From Petrolisthes cinctipes (taxonomy: Eukaryota; Arthropoda; Malacostraca; Decapoda; Porcellanidae), in assembly GCA_033782935.1 (NCBI GenBank), contig JAWQEG010000003.1, forward strand, positions 2,244,501 to 2,308,500: a stretch of DNA of 64,000 nt, in the 5' to 3' direction. Under the pieces are notes generated by a model. The model did no database searches. It saw only the letters and a list, made by a program, of their open reading frames with translations, and was not told where the DNA came from. Below are positions 36,901 through 50,700 of the stretch, one piece after another (the first letter of the stretch is position 1; each line of letters starts with the position of its first letter). Both the position numbers and the translations under genes were made by a program.

Positions 36901-39400
36901 TATGTGTATGCATCCTCTGCACCCGTTTATATCCCAAATTCAACCTCAAAACACCCGAAAATTCGATATTTTTGGGTCCCAGAAGCGATCTGTACATGTC
37001 TAGTCAGTGCTAGAATGTTTTCAAAATATTTGCTCAAAACATGCTAAAAATCGATATTTTAAGTGTCCAAAGTCGATATGTACATGCATCTTCTGTACCC
37101 GTTTATATCTCAAATTCAGGCTCAAAACACCCTAAAATTCGATATTTTTGGGTCCCAGAAGCGATCTGTACATGCCTACTCGTAGTTAGAGTACTTTCAA
37201 AATACAGGCCCAAAACATGCTGAAAATCGATATTTTAGGTGCCCAAAGTCAATATGTGCATGCATCTTCTGTACCCGTTTATATCTCAAATTCAGGCTCA
37301 AAACACATCGAAAATTTGGTATTTTTGGGTCCTAGAAGCGATCTGTACATCCCTACTTCTAGTTAGAATGTTTTCAAGATACAGACCTAAAACATGCTCA
37401 AAATCGATATTTTAGGTGCCCAAAAGTCTAAATGTGCATGCATCTTCTGTCCCGTTTATATCTCAAATTCAGGCTCAAAACACCCGAAAATTCGATATTT
37501 TGGGGTCCCAGAAGAGATCTGTACATGCCTACTCAGTGCTAGAATATTTTCAAAATATAGGCTCAAAACATGCTATAAATCGATATTTTAGTTGCGCAAA
37601 GTCGATATCTGAAATTCAGGCCCAAAACACCCAAAAATTCGATATTTTGGGCTCCCAGAAGCGATCTGTACATGCCTACTCCGTGATAGATTATTCTCAA
37701 TATACAGGCCCAAAACATACTGAAAATCGATCTTTTAGGTGCCCAAAAGTCAATATGTGTATGCATCTTCTGCAACCGTTTATATCCCAAATTCAACCTC
37801 AAAACACCCAAAAATTCAATATTTTTGTGTCCCAGAAGCGATCTGTACATGCCTACTCAGTGCTAGAATGTTTTTAAAATATAGGTTTAAAACATGCTAA
37901 AAATCGATATTTTAAGTGTCCAAAGTCGATATGTGCTTGCATCATCTGTACCCGTTTATATCTCAAATTCAGGCTCAAAACACCCGAAAATTCGATATTT
38001 TGGGATCCCAGAAGTAATCTGTACATGCCTACTTAGTGCTAGAATATTTTCAAAATAAAGGCCCAAAACATGCTAAAAAATCGATATTTTAGGTGCCCAA
38101 AGTCGATATCTCAAATTCATGCCCAAAACACCCGAAAATTCGATATTTTGGGGTCCCAGAAGCGAAATGTACATGCCTACTCCGTGTTAGAGTATTTTCA
38201 AAATACAGGCCCAAAACATACTGAAAATCGATCTTTTAGGTGCCCAAAAGTCGATATGTGCATGCATCTTCTGTACCCGTTTATATCTCAAATTCAGGCT
38301 CCAAACACCCGAAAATTCGATATTTTGGGGTCCCAGAAGCGATCTGTACATGCCTACTCAGTGCTAGAATATTTTCAAAATATAGGCTCAAAACATGCTT
38401 TAAATCGATATTTTAGGTGCGCAAAGTTGATATCTCAAATTCAGGCCCAAAACACCCAAAAATTCGATATTTTGGGCTCCCAGAAGCGATCTGTACATGC
38501 CTACTCCGTGATAGAGTATTCTCAATATACAGGCCCAAAACATACTGAAAATCGATCTTTTAGGTGCCCAAAAGTCAATATGTGTATGCATCTTCTGCAC
38601 CCGTTTATATCCCAAATTCAACCTCAAAACACCCAAAAATTCGATATTTTTGGGTCCCAGAAGCGATCTGTACATGCCTACTCAGTGCTAGAATTTTTTC
38701 AAAATATAGGCTCAAAACATGCTAAAAATCGATATTTTAAGTGTCCAAAGTCGATATGTGCATGCATCATCTGTACCCGTTTATATCTCAAATTCAGGCT
38801 CAAAACACATCGAAAATTCGGTATTTTTGGGTCCTAGAAGCGATCTGTACATCCCTACTCTTAGTTAGAATGTTTTTATGATACAGACCCAAAACATGCT
38901 CAAAATCGATATTTTTGGTGCCCAAAAGTCGATATGTGCATGCATCTTCTGTCCCGTTTATATCTCAAATTCAGGCTCAAAACACCCGAAAATTCGATAT
39001 TTTGGGGTCCAAGAAGCGATCTGTACATGCCTACTCAGTGCTAGAATATTTTCAAAATATAGGCTCAAAACATGCTATAAATCGATATTTTAGGTGCGCA
39101 AAGTCGATATCTCAAATTCAGGCCCAAAACACCCAAAAATTCGATATTTTGGGCTCCCAGAAGCGATCTGTACATGCCTACTCCTTGATAGAGTATTCTC
39201 AATATACGGGCCCAAAACATACTGAAAATTGATGTTTTAGGTGCCCAAAAGTCAATATGTGTATGCATCTTCTGCACCCGTTTATATCCCAAATTCAACC
39301 TCAAAACACCCAAAAATTCGATATTTTGGGGTCCCAGAAGCGATCTGTACATGCCTACTCAGTGCTAGAATATTTTCAAAATATAGGCCCAAAACATGCT
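34000..39400. repeat. Satellite array, block 4 with an ~824-bp higher-order unit
   Basis: A rare variant TTTTGGGCTCCCAGAAG occurs at about 34,471, 35,297, 37,644, 38,470 and 39,146. The first pair, and the pair 37,644/38,470, are spaced about 825 bp apart (CGAAAACTCG at 34,311 and 35,135 gives 824). A GCGCAAAGTCGATATC short monomer accompanies each. A second truncated monomer of about 121 bp lies at about 36,002. At about 35,925 one junction reads AAAGATATCGTGCATGC. Confidence 0.75.
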
Positions 39401-42400
39401 AAAAATCGATATTTTAGGTGCCCAAAGTCGATATCTCAAATTCAGGCCCAAAACACCCGAAAATTCGATATTTTGGGGTCCCAGAAGCGAACTGTACATG
39501 CCTACTCCGTGTTAGAGTATTTTAAAAATACAGGCCCAAAACATACTGAAAATCGATCTTTTAGGTGCCCAAAAGTCGATATGTGCATGCATCTTCTGTA
39601 CCCATTTATATCTCAAATTCAGGCTCCAATCACCCGAAAATTCGATATTTTGGGGTCCCAGAAGCAATCTGTACATACCTACTCAGATGCAGGCCCAAAA
39701 CATTGTGGAAATCGATATTTTAGGTGCCCAAAGTCAACATGTGTATGCATCTTCTGCACCCGTTTATATCCCAAATTCAAACTCAAAACACCCGAAAATT
39801 CGATATTTTTGGGTCCCAGAAGCGATCTGTACATGTCTAGTCAGTGCTAGAATGTTTTTAAAATATAGGCTCAAAACATGCTAAAAATCGATATTTAAAG
39901 TGTCCAAAGTCGATATGTGCATGCATCTTCTGTACCCGTTTATATCTCAAATTCAGTCTCAAAACACCCGAAAATTCGATATTTTTGGGTCCCAGAAGTG
40001 ATCTGCACATGCCTACTCCGTGTTAGAGTATTTTCAAAATACAGGCCCAAAACATACAGAAAATCGATCTTTTAGGTGCCAAAAAGTCGATATGTGGATG
40101 CATCTTCTGTACCCGTTTATATCTCAAATTCAGTCTCGAAACACCCGAAAATTCGATATTTTGGGGTCCCAGAAGCGATCTGTACTTGCCTACTCCTTGT
40201 TAGAGTATTTCAAAATACAGGTCCAAAACAAGCTGAAAATCGATATTTTAGGTGACCAAAGTCAATATGTGTATGCATCTTCTGCACCCGTTTATATCCC
40301 AAATTCAACCTCAAAACACCCTAAAATTCGATATTTTTGGGTCCCAGAAGCGATCTGTACATGCCTACTCAGTGTTAGAATGTTTTCAAAATATAGGCCC
40401 AAAACATGCTAAAAATCGATATTTTAGGTGCCCAAAGTCGATATCTCAAATTCAGGCCCAAAACACCTGAAAATTCGATATTTTGGGGTCCCAGAAGCGA
40501 ACTGTACATGCCTACTCCGTGTTAGAGTATTTTCAAAATACAGGCCCATAACATACTGAAAATCGATCTTTTTGGAGCCCAAAAGTCTATATGTGCATGC
40601 ATCTTCTGTACCCGTTTATATCCCAAATTCAACCTCAAAACACCCGAAAATTTAATATTTTTGGGTCCCAGAAACGATCTGTACATGCCTACACAGTGCT
40701 AGAATGTTTTCAAAATATAGGCTCAAAACATGCTCAAAATCGATATTTTAAGTGTCCAAAGTCGATATGTGCATACATCATCTGTACCCGTTTATATCTC
40801 AAATTCAGGCTCAAAACCCCTTAAAAATACGATAATTTGGGGTCCCAGAACTGATCTGTACAGGCCTACTTAGTGCTAGAATATTTTCAAAATATAGGCC
40901 CAAAACATGCTAAAAACCGATATTTTTGGTGCCCAAAGTCGATATCTCAAATTCAGGCCCAAAACACCCGAAAATTCGATATTTTGGGGTCCCAGAAGCG
41001 AACTGTACATGCGTACTCCGTGTAAGAGTATTTTGAAAATACAGGCCCAAAACATACTGAAAATCGATCTTTTAGGTGCCCAAAAGTCGATATGTGCATG
41101 CATCTTCTGTACCCGTTTATATCTCAAATTCAGGCTCCAAACACCCGAAAATTCGATATTTTGGGGTCCCAGAAGCAATCTGTACATACCTACTCAGATG
41201 CAGGCCCAAAACATGCTGGAAATCGATATTTTAGGTGCTCAAAGTCAACATGTGTATGCATCTTCTGCACCTGTTTATATCCCAAATTCAACTTTAAAAC
41301 ACCCGAAAATTCGATATTTTTGGGTCCCAGAAGCGGTCTGTACATGTCTAGTCAGTGCTAGAATGTTTTTAAAATATAGGCTCAAAACATGCCAAAAAAT
41401 CGATATTTTAAGTGTCCAAAGTCGATATGTGCATGCATCTTCTGTACCCGTTTATATCTCAAATTAAGGCTCAAAACACCCGAAAATTCGATATTTTTGG
41501 GTCCCAGAAGTGATCTGCACATGACTACTGCTAGTTAGAATATTTTCAAAATACAGGCCCAAAACATGCTGAAAATCGATATTTTAGGTGCCCAAAGTCG
41601 ATATGTGCATTCATCTTCTGTACCCGTTTATATCTCAAATTCAGGCTCAAAACACCCGAAAATTCGGTATTTTTGGGTCCTAGAAGCGATCTGTACATCC
41701 CTACTCCTAGTTAGAATGTTTTCAAGATACAGACCCAAAACATGCTCAAAATCGATATTTTAGGTGCCCAAAAGTCGATATGTGCATGCATCTTCTGTAC
41801 CCGTTTATATCTCAAATTCAGTCTCAAAACACTCGAAAATTCGATATTTTTAGGTCCCAGAAGTGATCTTCACATGCCTACTCCGTGTTAGAGTATTTTC
41901 AAAATACAGGCCCAAAACATACTGAAAATCGATCTTTTAGGTGCCCAAAAGTCGATATGTGGATGAATCTTCTGTACCCGTTTATATCTCAAATTCAGGC
42001 TCAAAACACCCGAAAATTCGATATTTTGGGGTCCCAGAAGCGATCTGTACTTGCCTACTCCTTGTTAGAGTATTTCAAAATACAGGTCCAAAATAATCTG
42101 AAATTCGATATTTTAGGTGACCAAAGTCAATATGTGTATGCATCTTCTGCACCCGTTTATATTTCAAATTCAACCTCAAAACACCCTAAAATTCGATATT
42201 TTTGGGTCCCATAAGCGATCTGTACATGCCTACTCAGTGCTAGAATGTTTTCAAAATATAGGCTCAAAACATGCTACAAATCGATATTTTAAGTGTCCAA
42301 AGTCGATATGTGCATGCATCATCTGTACCCGTTTATATCTCAAATTCAGACTCAAAACACTCGAAAATTCGATATTTTGGGGTCCCAGAAGTGATCTGTA

Positions 42401-45400
42401 CATGCCTACTTAGTGCTAGAATAATTTCAAAATATAGGCCCAAAGCATGCTAAAAATCGATATTTTAGGTGCCCAAAGTCGATATCTCAAATTCAGGCCG
42501 AAAACACCCGAAAATTCGATATTTTGGGGTCCCAGAAGCGAACTGTACATGCCTACTCCGTGTTAGAGTATTTTCAAAATACAGGCCCATAAGATACTGA
42601 AAATCGATCTTTTTGGTGCCCAAAAGTCGATATGTGCATGCATCTTCTGTACCCGTTTATATCCCAAATTCAACCTCAAAACACCCTAAAATTCGATATT
42701 TTTGGGTCCCAGAAGCGATCTGTACATGCCTACTCAGTGCTAGAATGTTTTCAAAATATAGGCTCAAAACATGCTAAAAATCGATATTTTAAGTGTCCAA
42801 AGTCGATATGTGAATATATCATCTGTACCCGTTTATATCTCAAATTCAGGCTCAAAACCCCTTAAAAATTCGATAATTTGGGGTCCCAGAACTGATCTGT
42901 ACAGGCATACTTAGTGCTAGATTATTTTCAAAATATAAGCCCAAAACATGCTAAAAATCGATATTTTTGGTGCCCAAAGTCGATATCTCAAATTCAGGCC
43001 AAAAACACCCGAAAATTCGATATTTTGGGGTCCCAGAAGCGAACTTTACATGCCTACTCCGTGTTAGAGTATTTTCAAAATACAGGCCCAAAACATACTG
43101 AAAATCGATCTTTTAGGTGCCCAAAAGTCGATATGTGCATGCATCTTCTGTATCCGTTTATATCTCAAATTCAGGCTCCAAACACCCGAAAATTCAATAT
43201 TTTGGGGTCCCAGAATCAATCTGTATATACCTACTCAGATGCAGGCCCAAAACATGCTGGAAATCGATATTTTAGGTGCTCAAAGTCAACAAATGTATGC
43301 ATCTTCTGCACCCGTTTATATCCCAAATTCAACCTCAAAACACCAGAAAATTCGATATTTTTGGGTCCCAGAAGCGATCTGTACATGTCTAGTCAGTGCT
43401 AGAATGTTTTTAAAATATAGGCTCAAAACATCCCAAAAAATCGATATTTTAAGTGTCCAAAGTCGATATGTGCATGCATCTTCTGTACCCGTTTATATCT
43501 CAAATTCAGGCTCAAAACACCCGAAAATTCGATATTTTTGGGTCCCAGAAGTGATCTGCACATGACTACTGCTAGTTAGAGTATTTTCAAAATACAGGCC
43601 CAAAACAAGCTGAAAATCGATATTTTAGGTGCCCAAAGTCAATATGTGCATGCATCTTCTGTACCCGTTTATATCTCAAATTCAGTCTCAAAACACCCTA
43701 AAATTCGATATTTTTGGGTCGCAGAAGTGATCTGCACATGCCTACTCCGTGTTAGAGTATTTTCAAAATACAGGCCCAAAACATACAGAAAATCGATCTT
43801 TTAGGTGCCCAAAAGTCGATATGTGGATGCATCTTCTGTACCCGTTTATATCTCAAATTCAGGATCAAAACACCCGAAAATTCGATATTTTGGGGTCCCA
43901 GAAGCGATCTGTACTTGCCTACTCCTTGTTAGAGTATTTCAAAATACAGGTCCAAAACAAGCTGAAAATCGATATTTTAGGTGACCAAAGTCAATATGTG
44001 TATGCATCTTCTGCACCCGTTTATATCCCAAATTCAACCTCAAAACACCCTAAAATTCGATATTTTTGGGTCCCAGAAGCGATCTGTACATGCCTACTCA
44101 GTGCTAGAATGTTTTCAAAATATAGGCCCAAAACATACTAAAAATCGATATTTTAGGTGCCAAAAGTCGATATCTCAAATTCAGGCCCAAAACACCCGAA
44201 AATTCGATATTTTGGGGTCCCAGAAGCGAACTGTACATGCCTACTCCGTGTTAGAGTATTTTCAAAATACAGGCCCATACCATATTGAAAATCGATCTTT
44301 TTGGTGCCCAAAAGTCGATATGTGCATGCATCTTCTGTACCCGTTTATATCCCAAATTCAACCTCAAAACACCCGAAAATTCGATATTTTTGGGTCCCAG
44401 AAGCGATCTGCACATGACTACTGCTAGTTAGAGTATTTTCAAAATACAGGCCCAAAACATGCTGAAAATCGATATTTTAGGTGCCCAAAGTCAATATGTG
44501 CATGCATCTTCTTTACCCGTTTATATCTCAAATTCAACCTCAAAACACCCGAAAATTCGATATTTTTGGGTCCCAGAAGCGATCTGTACATGCCTACACA
44601 GTGCTAGAATGTTTTCAAAATATAGGCTCAAAACATGCTAAAAATCGATATTTTAAGTGTCCAATGTCGATATGTGCATACATCACCTGTACCCGTTTAT
44701 ATCTCAAATTCAGGCTCAAAACCCCTTAAAAATTCGATAATTTGGGGTCCCAGAACTGATCTGTACAGGCCTACTTAGTGCTAGAATATTTTCAAAATAT
44801 AGGCCCAAAACATGCTAAAAACCGATATTTTTGGTGCCCAAAGTCGATATCTCAAATTCAGGCCCAAAACACCCGAAAATTCGATATTTTGGGGTCCCAG
44901 AAGCGAACTGTACATGCCTACTCCGTGTTAGAGTATTTTCAAAATACAGGCCCAAAACATACTGAAAATCGATCTTTTAGGTGCCCAAAAGTCGATATGT
45001 GCATGCATCTTCTGTACCCGTTTATATCTCAAATTCAGGCTCCAAACACCTGATAATTCGATATTTTGGGGTCCCAGACGCAATCTGTACATACCTACTC
45101 AGATGCAGGCCCAAAACATGCTGGAAATCGATATTTTAGGTGCTTAAAGTCAACATGTGTATGCATCTTCTGCACCCGTTTATATCCCAAATTCAACCTC
45201 AAAACACCCAAAAATTCGATATTTTTGGGTCCCAGAAGCGATCTGTACATGTCTAGTCAGTGCTAGAATGTTTTTAAAATATAGGCTGAAAACATGCCAA
45301 AAAAATCGATATTTTAAGTGTCCAAAGTCGATATGTGCATGCATCTTCTGTACCCGTTTATATCTCAAATTCAGGCTCAAAACACCCGAAAATTCGATAT

Positions 45401-47760
45401 TTTTGGGTCCCAGAAGTGATCTGCACATGACTACTGCTAGTTAGAGTATTTTCAAAATACAGGCCCAAAACATGCTGAAAATCGATATTTTAGGTGCACA
45501 AAGTCAATATGTGCATGCATCTTCTTTACCCGTTTATATCTCAAATTCAGGCTCAAAACACCCGAAAATTCGGTATTTTTGGGTCCTAGAAGCGATCTGT
45601 ACATCCCTATTCCTAGTTAGAATGTTTTCAAGATACAAACCCAAAACATGCTCAAAATCGATATTTTAGGTGCCCAAAAGTCGATATGTGCATGCATCTT
45701 CTGTACCCGTTTATATCTCAAATTCAGTCTCAAAACACCCGAAAATTCGATATTTTTGGGTCCCAGAAGTGATCTTCACATGCCTACTCCGTGTTAGAGT
45801 ATTTTCAAAATACAGGCCCAAAACATACTGAAAATCGATCTTTTAGGTGCCCAAAAGTCGATATGTGGATGCATCTTCTGTACCCGTTTATATCTCAAAT
45901 TCAGGCTCAAAACACCCGAAAATTCGATATTTTGGGGTCCCAGAAGCGATCTGTACTTGCCTACTCCTTGTTAGAGTATTTCAAAATACAGGTCCAAAAC
46001 AAGCTGAAAATCGATATTTTAGGTGACCAAAGTCAATATGTGCATGCATCTTCTGTACCCGTTTATATCTCAAATTCAGGCTCCAAACACCCGAAAATTC
46101 GATATTTTGGGGTCCCAGAAGCAATCTGTACATACCTACTCAGATGCAGGCCCAAAACATGCTGGAAATCGATATTTTAGGTGCTCAAAGTCAACATGTG
46201 TATGCATCTTCTGCACCCGTTTATATCCCAAATTCAACCTCAAAACACCCTAAAATTCAATATTTATGGGTCCCATAAGCGATCTGTACATGCCTACTCA
46301 GTGCTAGAATGTTTTCAAAATATAGGCCCAAAACATGCTAAAAATCGATATTTTAGGTGCCCAAAGACGATATCTCAAATTCAGGCCCAAAACACCCGAA
46401 AATTCGATATTTTGGGGTCCCAGAAGCGAACTGTACATGCCTACTCCGTGTTAGAGTATTTTCAAAATACAGGCCCATAACATACTGAAAATCGATCTTT
46501 TTGGTGCCCAAAAGTCGATATGTGCATGCATCTTCTGTACCCGTTTATATCCCAAATTCAACCTCAAAACATCCGAAAATTCGATATTTTTGGGTCCCAG
46601 AAGCGATCTGTACATGCCTACTCAGTGCTAGAATGTTTTCAAAATATAGGCTCAAAACATGCTAAAAATCGATATTTTAAGTGTCCAAAGTCGATATGTG
46701 CATCCATCACCTGTACCCGTTTATATCTCAAATTCAGGCTCAAAACCCCTTAAAAATTCGATATTTTGGGGCCCCAGAACTGATCTGTACAGGCCTACTT
46801 AGTGCTAGAATATTTTCAAAATATAGGCCCAAAACATGCTAAAAACCGATATTTTTGGTGCCCAAAGTCGATATCTCAAATTCAGGCCCAAAACACCCGA
46901 AAATTCGATATTTTGGGGTCCCAGAAGCGAACTGTACATGCCTACTCCGTGTAAGAGTATTTTCAAATTACAGGCCCAAAACATAATGAAAATCGATCTT
47001 TTAGATGCCCAAAAGTCGATATGTGCATGCATCTTCTGTACCCGTTTATATCTCAAATTCAGGCTCCAAACACCCGAAAATTCGATATTTTGGGGTCCCA
47101 GAAGCAATCTGTACATACCTACTCAGATGCAGGCCCAAAACATGCTGGAAATCGATATTTTAGGTGCTCAAAGTCAACATGTGTATGCATCTTCTGCACC
47201 CGTTTATATCCCAAATTCAACCTCAAAAACACCCGAAAATTCGATATGTTTGGGTCCTAGAAGCGATCTGTACATGTCTAGTCAGTGCCAGAATGTTTTT
47301 AAAATATAGGCTCAAAACATCCCAAAAAATCGATATTTTAAGTGTCCAAAGTCGATATGTGCATGCATCTTCTGTATCCGTTTATATCTCAAATTCAGGC
47401 TCAAAACACCCGAAAATTCGATATTTTTGGGTCCCAGAAGTGATCTGCACATGACTACTGCTAGTTAGAGTATTTTCAAAATACAGGCCCAAAACAAGCT
47501 GAAAATCGATATTTTAGGTGCTCAAAGTCAATATGTGCATGCATCTTCTGTACCCGTTTATATCTCAAATTCAGGCTCAAAACACCCGAAAATTCGGTAT
47601 TTTTGGGTCCTAGAAGCGATCTGTACATCTCTACTCCTAGTTAGAATGTTTTCAAGATACAGACCCAAAACATGCTCAAAATCGATATTTTAGGTGCCCA
47701 AAAGTCGATATGTGCATGCATCTTCTGTACCCGTTTATATCTCAAATTCAGGCTCCAAAC
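39401..47760. repeat. Satellite array, block 5 with an ~1.86-kb higher-order unit
   Basis: Equivalent monomers begin at 40,020, 41,885, 43,749 and 45,791 (spacings 1,865, 1,864 and 2,042). Each unit carries the diagnostic AAAACCCCTTAAAAAT (about 40,812, 42,857, 44,721 and 46,741). Each also carries a monomer with GAGTATTTCAAAATACAGG (one T short) and a CAGATGCAGG 158-bp variant in several copies. The units differ by insertions and deletions of one or more monomers. Confidence 0.75.
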
Positions 47761-50700
47761 ACCCAAAAATTCGATATTTTGGGATCCCAGTAGCGATATG
47801 TACATGCCTACTCAGTGCTAGAATATTTTCAAAATATAGGCCCAAAACATGCTAAAAATCGATATTTTAGGTGCCCAAAGTCGATATCTCAAATTCAGGA
47901 CCAAAACACCCAAAAATTCGATATTTTGAGGTCCCAGAAGCGATCTGTACATGCCTACTCCGTGTTAGAGTATTTTCAATATACGGGCCTAAAACATACT
48001 GAAAATCGATCTTTTAGGTGCCCAAAAGTCGATATGTGGATGCATCTTCTTTACCCGTTTATATCTCAAATTCAGGCTCAAAACACCCGAAAATTCGATA
48101 TTTTGGGGTCCCAGAAGCAATTTGCACATGACTACTCCTAGTTAGAGTATTTTCAAAGTACAGGCCCAAAATATGATGAAAATCGATATTTTAGGTGCCC
48201 AAAGTCAACATGTGTCTGCATCTTCTGTACCCGTTTATATCTCAAATTCAGGCTCAAAACACCCGAAAATTCGGTATTTTTGGGTCCTAGATGCGATCTG
48301 TACATCCATACTCCTAGTTAGAATGTTTTCAAGTTACAGACCCAAAACATGCTCAAAATCGATATTTTAAGTGCCCAAAAGTCGATATGTGCATGCATTT
48401 TCTATACCCGTTTATATCTCAAATTCAGGCTCAAGACACCAGAAAATTCGATATTTTTGGGTCCCAGAAGCGATCTGTACATGCCTACTCAGTGCTAGAA
48501 TATTTTCATAATATAGGCTCAAAACATGCTAAAAATCGATATTTTAGGTGCCCAAAGTCGATATCTCAATTTCAGGCCCAAAACACCCAAAAATTCGATA
48601 TTTTGGGGTCCCAGAAGCGATCTATACATGCCTACTCCGTGTTAGAGTATTTTCAAAATACAGGCCCAAAACATACTGAAAATCGATCTGATAGGTGCTC
48701 AAAAGTCGATATGTTGATGCATCTTCTGTACCCGTTTATATCTCAAATTCAGGCTCCAAACACCTGAAAATTTGATATTTTGGGGTCCCAGAAGCGATCT
48801 GTACTTGCCTACTCCGTGTTAGAGTATTTTCAAAATACAGGCCCAAAACAAGCTGAAAATCGATATTTTAGGTGACCAAAGTCAATATGTGTATGCATCT
48901 TCTGCACTCGTTTATATCTCAAATTCAACCTCAAAACACCCGAAAATTCGATAATTTTGGGTCCCAGAAGCTATCTGTACATGTCTAGTCAGTGCTAGAA
49001 TGTTTTCAAAATATAGGCTCACAACATGCTAAAAATCGATATTTTAAGTGTCCAAAGTCGATATGTGCATGCATCTTCTGTACCCGTTTATATCTCAAAT
49101 TCAGGCTCAAAACACCCGAAAATTCGATATTTTTGGGTTCCAGAAGCAATCTGTACATGCCTACTCCTAGTTAGAGTATTTTCAAAATACAGGCCCAAAA
49201 CATGCTGAAAATCGATATTTTAGGTGACAAAGTCAATATGTGCATGCATCTTCTGTACCCGTTTATATCTCAAATTCAGGCTCAAATCACCCGAAAATTC
49301 GGTATTTTTGGGTCTTAGAAGCAATCTGTACATCCCTACTCCTAGTTAGAATGTTTTCAAGATACAGACCCAAAACATGCTCAAAATCGATATTTTAGGT
49401 GCCCAAAAGTCGATATGTGCATGCATCTTCTTTACCCGTTTATATCTCAAATTCAGGCTCAAAACACCCGAAAATTCGATATTTTGGGGTCCCAGGAGCG
49501 ATCTGTACATGCCTACTCAGTGCTAGAATATTTTCAAAATATAGGCCCAAAACATGCTAAAAATCGATATATTAGGTGCCCAAAGTCGATATCTCAAATT
49601 CAGGTTCAAAACACCCAAAAATTCGATATTTTGGGGTCACAGAAGCAAACTGTACATGCCTACTCCGTGTTAGAGTATTTTCAAAATACAGGCCCATAAG
49701 ATACTGAAAATCGATCTTTTTGGTGCCCAAAAGTCGATATGTGCATGCATCTTCTGTACCCGTTTATATCCCAAATTCAACCTCAAAACACCCGAAAATT
49801 CGATATTTTTGGGTCCCAGAAGCGATCTGTACATGCCTACTCAGTGCTAGAATGTTTTCAAAATATAGGCTCAAAACATGCTAAAAATCGATATTTTAAG
49901 TGTCCAAAGTCGATATGTGAATACATCATCTGTACCCGTTTATATCTCAAATTCAGGCTCAAAACCCCTTAAAAATTCGATAATTTGGGGTCCCAGAACT
50001 GATCTGTACAGGCCTACTTAGTGCTAGAATATTTTCAAAATATAAGCCCAAAACATGTTAAAAATCGATATTTTTGGTGCCCAAAGTCGATATCTCAAAT
50101 TCAGGCCCAAAACACCCGAAAATTCGATATTTTGGGGTCCCAGAAGCGAACTGTACATGCCTACTCCGTGTTAGAGTATTTTCAAAATACAGGCCCAAAA
50201 CATACAGAAAATCGATCTTTTAGGTGCCCAAAAGTCGATATGTGCATGCATCTTCTGTACCCGTTTATATCTCAAATTCAGGCTCCAAACACCCGAAAAT
50301 TCGATATTTTGGGGTCCCAGAAACAATCTGTATATACCTACTCAGATGCAGGCCCAACACATGCTGGAAATCGATATTTTAGGTGCTCAAAGTCAACAAG
50401 TGTATGCATCTTCTGCACCCGTTTATATCTCAAATTCAACCTCAAAACACCCGAAAATTCGATATTTTTGGGTCCCAGAAGCGATCTGTACATGTCTAGT
50501 CAGTGCTAGAATATTTTTAAAATATAGGCTCAAAACATCCCAAAAAATCGATATTTTAAGTGTCCAAAGACGATATGTGCATGCATCTTCTGTACCCGTT
50601 TATATCTCAAATTCAGGCTCAAAACACCCGAAAATTCGATATTTTTGGGTCCCAGAAGTGATCTGCACATGACTACTGCTAGTTAGAGTATTTTCAAAAT

